From NCBI GenBank assembly GCA_050948785.1, contig JBMNEM010000006.1, positions 124,001-188,000 on the forward strand: a DNA stretch of 64,000 nucleotides, read 5' to 3'. Each line of letters begins with the position of its first letter. Positions within the stretch are counted from its first letter, which is position 1. Shown in pieces: positions 60,248 through 64,000 of this stretch. The position numbers and the translations under genes are program-made. The notes under the pieces are model-generated. The model had not been told where the DNA came from. It was given only the letters and a program-made list of their open reading frames with translations, and made no database searches. The stretch is from JAAZMI01 sp050948785. Its GTDB lineage: Bacteria > Bacillota > Dethiobacteria > DTU022 > UBA8154.

Positions 60248-60679
60248 CTATATTTCTTTCTCCTCCTTAATTTTATCTTTAATCAGCTTATAGAAGAAAG
60301 GGTTTTGTTTGCGCAGGGCAATGGGTTTCCCGTTTTTATTTACAAATGCATGCGTTGTTTGGCCTACCGCCAGCAACGTTTCCTTTTCAACGTGCATGAT
60401 TTCATATTGAAAACCAAGCTTAACCTCTTGCAGGAGGTTAAGCTTGGTGGTGATCTTGAGCAGATCATCATAACGTGCCGGGTATTTATACTGGCAATAC
60501 GCTTCAATCACCGGTAAAAATATTTCGTTTTGCTCCAGATATTTATAATTCATCCCCATTGCCCGGAAAAATTCGCTGCGTCCCACCTCAAACCAGATAA
60601 AGTAATTGGCATAATAAACTACCCCCATCTGGTCTGTATCCTTATAACGTACTCGTAAGGTTGTCTCATTATATTTCAT
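60248..60679 (-). CDS. Acyl-CoA thioesterase, YbgC/4-hydroxybenzoyl-CoA type
   Basis: 143 residues, hot-dog fold. The catalytic segment is RVRYKDTDQMGVVYYANYFI with the Asp of D-x-x-G-x-V; YLEQNEIFLPVIEAYCQYKY and ALRKQNPFF follow. Hydrolyses acyl-CoA esters; the substrate range of the family includes hydroxybenzoyl-CoA. A 15-bp inverted repeat lies inside the gene (60413-60448). Convergent with DUF1015 with a 2-bp gap. Confidence 0.9.
   Translation of the reverse strand: MKYNETTLRVRYKDTDQMGVVYYANYFIWFEVGRSEFFRAMGMNYKYLEQNEIFLPVIEAYCQYKYPARYDDLLKITTKLNLLQEVKLGFQYEIMHVEKETLLAVGQTTHAFVNKNGKPIALRKQNPFFYKLIKDKIKEEKEI
60413..60448. repeat. 15-bp perfect inverted repeat within the thioesterase gene
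   Basis: Arms 60413-60427 and 60434-60448, loop TTGCAG. It encodes TKLNLLQEVKLG on the coding strand and almost the same peptide on the other. No U-tract. Confidence 0.85.
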
Positions 60680-60723
60680 CTGGTTTCAATCTCCTCCGGA
60701 TTTGGCTATTCGCTCTCCTTTTT

Positions 60724-62472
60724 TTAGATGACCGTAGCGCGTCCCCGGTAAATCAAACCTCTGGCAGCATCCACAGTGATGAGCTGCCCGGGGGAGAGCT
60801 CCCTGGTAGCATCCGCGGCACCGACAATCACAGGTTTGCCCAGATTTAAACCTACGATGGCGGCATGAGAGGTCAGACCTCCTGCTTCAGTAATAATTGC
60901 ACCAGCCTTTTCCATAGCCGGTAAATATTCTTTATCGGTATCACTGCAGACCAGAATTTGGTTTTCCTTTATTTTCAGTGCTTCGTCTGCATTTTGGGCC
61001 AGATGAACAACGCCGGTTATAGCTGCTTTCCCTACACCCTGGCCCTGGATAATAATTTCTCCGACAGTATCAATGCGGAGAAAGTTTGTTGTCCCGGGCA
61101 CTCCAACCGGAACCCCCGCTGTAAGAATAATTAAATCCCCGTTATGAATCAGTCCCGCTTCCAAAGCCACCTTGACAGCGGTATCAAAAATTTCATCAGT
61201 ACTGGCTGTAGGCGGGCATAACAAGGGATAAACTCCCCAAGTAAGGGTAAGTGCAGTGGCCACCTTTTCCGAAGGTGTTACAGCGATAATCGGTGCCCGG
61301 GGCTTGTATTTGGAAACCATACGCGCCGTATAACCTGATTGCGTTGCGGAAATAATCGCCGCAGCCTCCAAATCCTGTGCTGCCCGGCAGGTTGCATGGC
61401 CAATAGCATCTGTGACCGTGTGATGTATTACACGGTCGAAATTCCCCAGCAGCTCCCTGTATTCAAGGGCCTCCTCCGTCCGCTGAGTGATACGGGCCAT
61501 TGTTTCGGCCGCCTCACGGGGAAAAGCCCCGATAGCCGTCTCCCCGGAAAGCATGACGGCATCGGTACCGTCAAAAATAGCGTTGGCTACATCACTTGCC
61601 TCCGCCCTGGTGGGCCGGGGATAACGGACCATCGAATCAAGCATCTGCGTGGCCGTAATAACCGGTTTTCCAGCAAGATTACAAGCCGCAATGAGATTTT
61701 TTTGCACCAAGGGAACATCCTCCGCCGGAATCTCAACTCCCAGATCTCCCCGGGCGATCATGATCCCGTCGGCTACCTGCAAAATTTCCGTAAAGTTCTC
61801 TACACCTTCAAAATTTTCTATCTTGGCAATGATCTGCGCCTCTGCCTTATTTTTTTCCACAAGATATCTGATGTCCAAAACATCTGCAGCGCGACGAATA
61901 AAGGAAGCGGCAATAAAATCAACGTTTTGCTGCAGGGCAAACTCGATATCCCTTTCATCTTCCGGTGAGAACACGGGAAGATTAATGTTAATACCGGGCA
62001 GGTTCAGGCCTTTACGTGAAGAAAGACTTCCCCCGTGGATTACTACCGTTTCAACCTCTACAGGAGTTATTTTCACCACTCGAAGTTCAATCAAACCATC
62101 ATCCAGTAAAATGCGGTCGCCCTCTTTTAAATCCGCGGGCAAACCCCGGTAGGTAACGCTGACTCTACGATGATCTCCGGCGCAATCCGCAGTTGTCAGG
62201 GTAAAGCGTTCCCCCTCAACAAGCTCTACCTCTCCCTGCCGGAAATCCCTGACTCGTATTTCCGGCCCACGGGTATCAACCAGGATGGCCACCTTTTTAC
62301 CTGCCTGTCGGCTCGCCTGGCGGATCTTTTTAATACTGTCGGCATGAATCTCCAGGTTACCGTGGGAAAAATTTATGCGAGCAACATCCATACCCTTCTC
62401 AATCAGGGTTTTAATTGTTTGCAGATCCTCTGAAGCCGGCCCAATGGTACAGACTATTTTCGTCCGCCGCAC
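60724..62472 (-). CDS. pyk: Pyruvate kinase with C-terminal PEP-utiliser-type domain
   Basis: 582 residues, the long form. MRRTKIVCTIGPASED, MDVARINFSHGN, IIAKIENFEGVENF and MIARGDLGVEIP (Mg/PEP site), then MLDSMVRYPRPTRAEASDVA. The extra C-terminal domain has AGGLTSHAAIVGLNLGKPVI with the His of PEP-utilising enzymes, as in Geobacillus and many Clostridia. GTG start after GGGGAGAG. The order dnaE-pfkA-pyk is a standard glycolytic neighbourhood. Confidence 0.97.
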   Translation of the reverse strand: MRRTKIVCTIGPASEDLQTIKTLIEKGMDVARINFSHGNLEIHADSIKKIRQASRQAGKKVAILVDTRGPEIRVRDFRQGEVELVEGERFTLTTADCAGDHRRVSVTYRGLPADLKEGDRILLDDGLIELRVVKITPVEVETVVIHGGSLSSRKGLNLPGININLPVFSPEDERDIEFALQQNVDFIAASFIRRAADVLDIRYLVEKNKAEAQIIAKIENFEGVENFTEILQVADGIMIARGDLGVEIPAEDVPLVQKNLIAACNLAGKPVITATQMLDSMVRYPRPTRAEASDVANAIFDGTDAVMLSGETAIGAFPREAAETMARITQRTEEALEYRELLGNFDRVIHHTVTDAIGHATCRAAQDLEAAAIISATQSGYTARMVSKYKPRAPIIAVTPSEKVATALTLTWGVYPLLCPPTASTDEIFDTAVKVALEAGLIHNGDLIILTAGVPVGVPGTTNFLRIDTVGEIIIQGQGVGKAAITGVVHLAQNADEALKIKENQILVCSDTDKEYLPAMEKAGAIITEAGGLTSHAAIVGLNLGKPVIVGAADATRELSPGQLITVDAARGLIYRGRATVI

Positions 62473-62486
62473 CTAGATCTCTCCCC

Positions 62487-63446
62487 TTAAATGGCCAGAA
62501 TACCGGCCAAATCATAATCACTCCATAAAAAATCTTTCTTACTGTTAAAAATTTCCTCATAGGGCACCCCCCTGATTTCACCTTTCCAATAACCAAGGGC
62601 CTGGTTTCTTTTGTTTTCCAGCAGCAGATCTACCGCCTTACCCCCCATACGGCTGGCCAGGACGCGATCAAAGGCTGTCGGGGTGCCGCCTCTTTGCAGG
62701 TGACCCAAAATTATGACCCGCACTTCCATCTGGAGAAGCCTCTTAATTCCCTCTCCCACGCTTACAGCGTTGGCCGCACCTTCGGCCACCAGAATAATAC
62801 TATGACGCTTGCCTCTTTTCACACCCCGCAGCAGGCGGCTGCATACCTCCTCGATGCTAAAAGGGACCTCGGGGACAATAATGGATTCTGCTCCTCCCGC
62901 CAATCCGGCCACCAAGGCTATATGCCCCGTATCGCGCCCCATAACCTCGATGACATAGATCCTCTCATGAGAAGTAGCCGTATCCCGGACTCTGTTGATC
63001 GCATCGATTACCGTATTGATTGCCGTATCAAAACCAATACAAAAATCAGTACAGGGAATATCATTGTCAATGGTCGCTGGAATGCCCACCGTGGGGAAAC
63101 CCATATCTTCCAAAATCTTGGCCCCTTTAAAGGAACCATCCCCGCCAATCACTACAATCCCTTCAATTCCTCGTTCTTGCAAGTAAGCGCGTGCTTTTTC
63201 CTGCCCCTTTTTGGTCTGGAAATTCGGACTTCTGGCTGTACGGAGGATCGTGCCGCCCCGGTGTATAATATCAGCCACAGAGCCTAGCTCCAAGGGTATA
63301 ATTTCTCTGTTGATCAACCCCGAAAAACCACGCTGCACACCATAGATCTCCAGCTGATGATAGATACTTTTGCGTACCACCGCCCGGATGGCCGCATTCA
63401 TGCCTGGAGCATCACCCCCGCTGGTTAGAACAGCGATTTTTTTCAA
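62487..63446 (-). CDS. pfkA: 6-phosphofructokinase
   Basis: 319 residues. ATP-binding VLTSGGDAPGMNAAIRAVVR, GGDGSFKGA, catalytic GIPATIDNDIPCTDFCIGFD (the Asp pair), VMGRDTGHIALVAGLAGGAE and HLQRGGTPTAFDRVLASRMG. It is the classic allosteric bacterial enzyme. 14 bp before pyk, so co-transcribed. Confidence 0.98.
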   Translation of the reverse strand: MKKIAVLTSGGDAPGMNAAIRAVVRKSIYHQLEIYGVQRGFSGLINREIIPLELGSVADIIHRGGTILRTARSPNFQTKKGQEKARAYLQERGIEGIVVIGGDGSFKGAKILEDMGFPTVGIPATIDNDIPCTDFCIGFDTAINTVIDAINRVRDTATSHERIYVIEVMGRDTGHIALVAGLAGGAESIIVPEVPFSIEEVCSRLLRGVKRGKRHSIILVAEGAANAVSVGEGIKRLLQMEVRVIILGHLQRGGTPTAFDRVLASRMGGKAVDLLLENKRNQALGYWKGEIRGVPYEEIFNSKKDFLWSDYDLAGILAI

Positions 63447-63532
63447 TTTATTTTCCTCCTCTGGACAATTTCAAATCTAATAACCCCTGCCTTTATATTT
63501 CAGTATTTGCGTGTGCAGGAAATTTAATCCCC

Positions 63533-64000
63533 CTAAACATCCCCGGTAGCTGCTAATTGCTGGATTTTCAGACAGCCCGGCCCTAAAAGTTCTTCTACAC
63601 GCCTATAGAGCTGCTCTTCATCTCCTTTAACCCAACATTCCTGCCCCGTTAAAAGCAACCTTGCATATTTTTCAAAATAAAGATAAACCGGGTTTCCCCC
63701 ATGATATGAGGTAAGAATATCTTTCAAGGCGACCATCTCCGCCAGAGGCCTTTCCGCATCGATCCGGATAAAAAGCTGCCGGGGTTCTGCAGGAAAAAAA
63801 GTGGCCTCCCGACAGATAATTTTAACCTCTCCTTCCTCTTTATAATCGGTTTGCCCTTGAAGGAGGACAACCCTGTCTTCCTGCAGGTCCTCCTGGTATT
63901 TCTCGAATAAATCACTAAAAACAACCACTTCAACCTCGCCGGTGAGATCCTCCACTTGCAGAAAAGACATCGGACGCCCTTTTTTTGTATAGATGACACG
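63533..64000 (-). CDS. dnaE: DNA polymerase III alpha subunit (DnaE), C-terminal part
   Basis: The frame is open to the window edge. It starts inside with TKKGRPMSFLQVEDLTGEVE, the OB-fold nucleic-acid-binding domain after the polymerase core, and continues VVVFSDLFEKYQEDLQEDRV and a C-terminal tail with the domain that follows OB in DnaE. Only about 155 residues are visible; the catalytic part is outside. It ends 87 bp before pfkA. Confidence 0.9.
   Translation of the reverse strand, partial: RVIYTKKGRPMSFLQVEDLTGEVEVVVFSDLFEKYQEDLQEDRVVLLQGQTDYKEEGEVKIICREATFFPAEPRQLFIRIDAERPLAEMVALKDILTSYHGGNPVYLYFEKYARLLLTGQECWVKGDEEQLYRRVEELLGPGCLKIQQLAATGDV

Overview
The window is a chromosomal segment of an endospore-forming, Gram-positive anaerobe of the class Clostridia (the Peptococcaceae/Desulfotomaculum-like lineages fit best; no species can be named). 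The evidence is a set of sporulation genes (yunB, ylbJ, spoVM, an alpha/beta SASP, sleB, yqhV), Firmicutes-type regulation (a T-box before pheST, a cobalamin riboswitch before cobT, CodY, a YtrA-type GntR operon, a Bce-like two-component system), strong AGGAGG ribosome-binding sites with many TTG/GTG starts, and sigma-54-dependent genes for an aromatic acyl-CoA ligase. I see no prophage or CRISPR array.

Layout. 1-14 kb is housekeeping: yunB (partial), tyrS, a divergent class A penicillin-binding protein, then mutS2, mpg, cvpA and zapA, a DUF2889-like gene, and pheT-pheS behind a T-box leader that also carries a tiny yqzL gene. 14.1-23.6 kb is a decaying accessory region: a transposase scrap, a truncated nth, a Phd/ParE-type toxin-antitoxin pair, an amidohydrolase, an IS1182-family element inserted into a long palindrome, an autoregulated GntR-ABC operon, and a Bce-like regulator/kinase pair whose ABC ATPase has been fused by deletion to the tail of its permease. 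23.7-28.0 kb encodes a GH57 and a GH13 enzyme, probably for internal alpha-glucan. 28-40.8 kb mixes cobT with its riboswitch, sleB, an orphan PAS kinase, citrate synthase, the RNase P RNA, ylbL/ylbJ, coaD-rsmD, SASP, rpmB and spoVM.

Two areas stand out. At 40.9-44.2 kb is a complete gatC-gatA-gatB operon whose GatA has lost the residues of the amidase triad (Lys to Ala, nucleophilic Ser to Glu, and a shortened Gly/Ser loop), so glutamine hydrolysis by the usual mechanism is not expected. At 44.7-53.5 kb is a tandemly duplicated module of a benzoate-CoA-ligase-like gene followed by a CodY paralogue. Each copy has a near-consensus -24/-12 sigma-54 promoter and a conserved palindrome about 107 bp further upstream, and both lie downstream of one PAS-AAA+-Fis sigma-54 activator. 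The CodY copies keep the family helix-turn-helix but lack the arginine that holds the branched-chain amino acid in B. subtilis CodY, so they may sense something else, possibly an aromatic acid or its CoA ester.

53.8-58.7 kb carries an HDAC-family deacetylase with an extra Cys-rich tail, translationally coupled to a short hydantoinase/oxoprolinase, then a YkgJ-type Cys-cluster protein and an orphan SPPY methyltransferase. 58.9-64 kb returns to housekeeping: DUF1015, a YbgC-type thioesterase, and pyk-pfkA-dnaE (dnaE partial).
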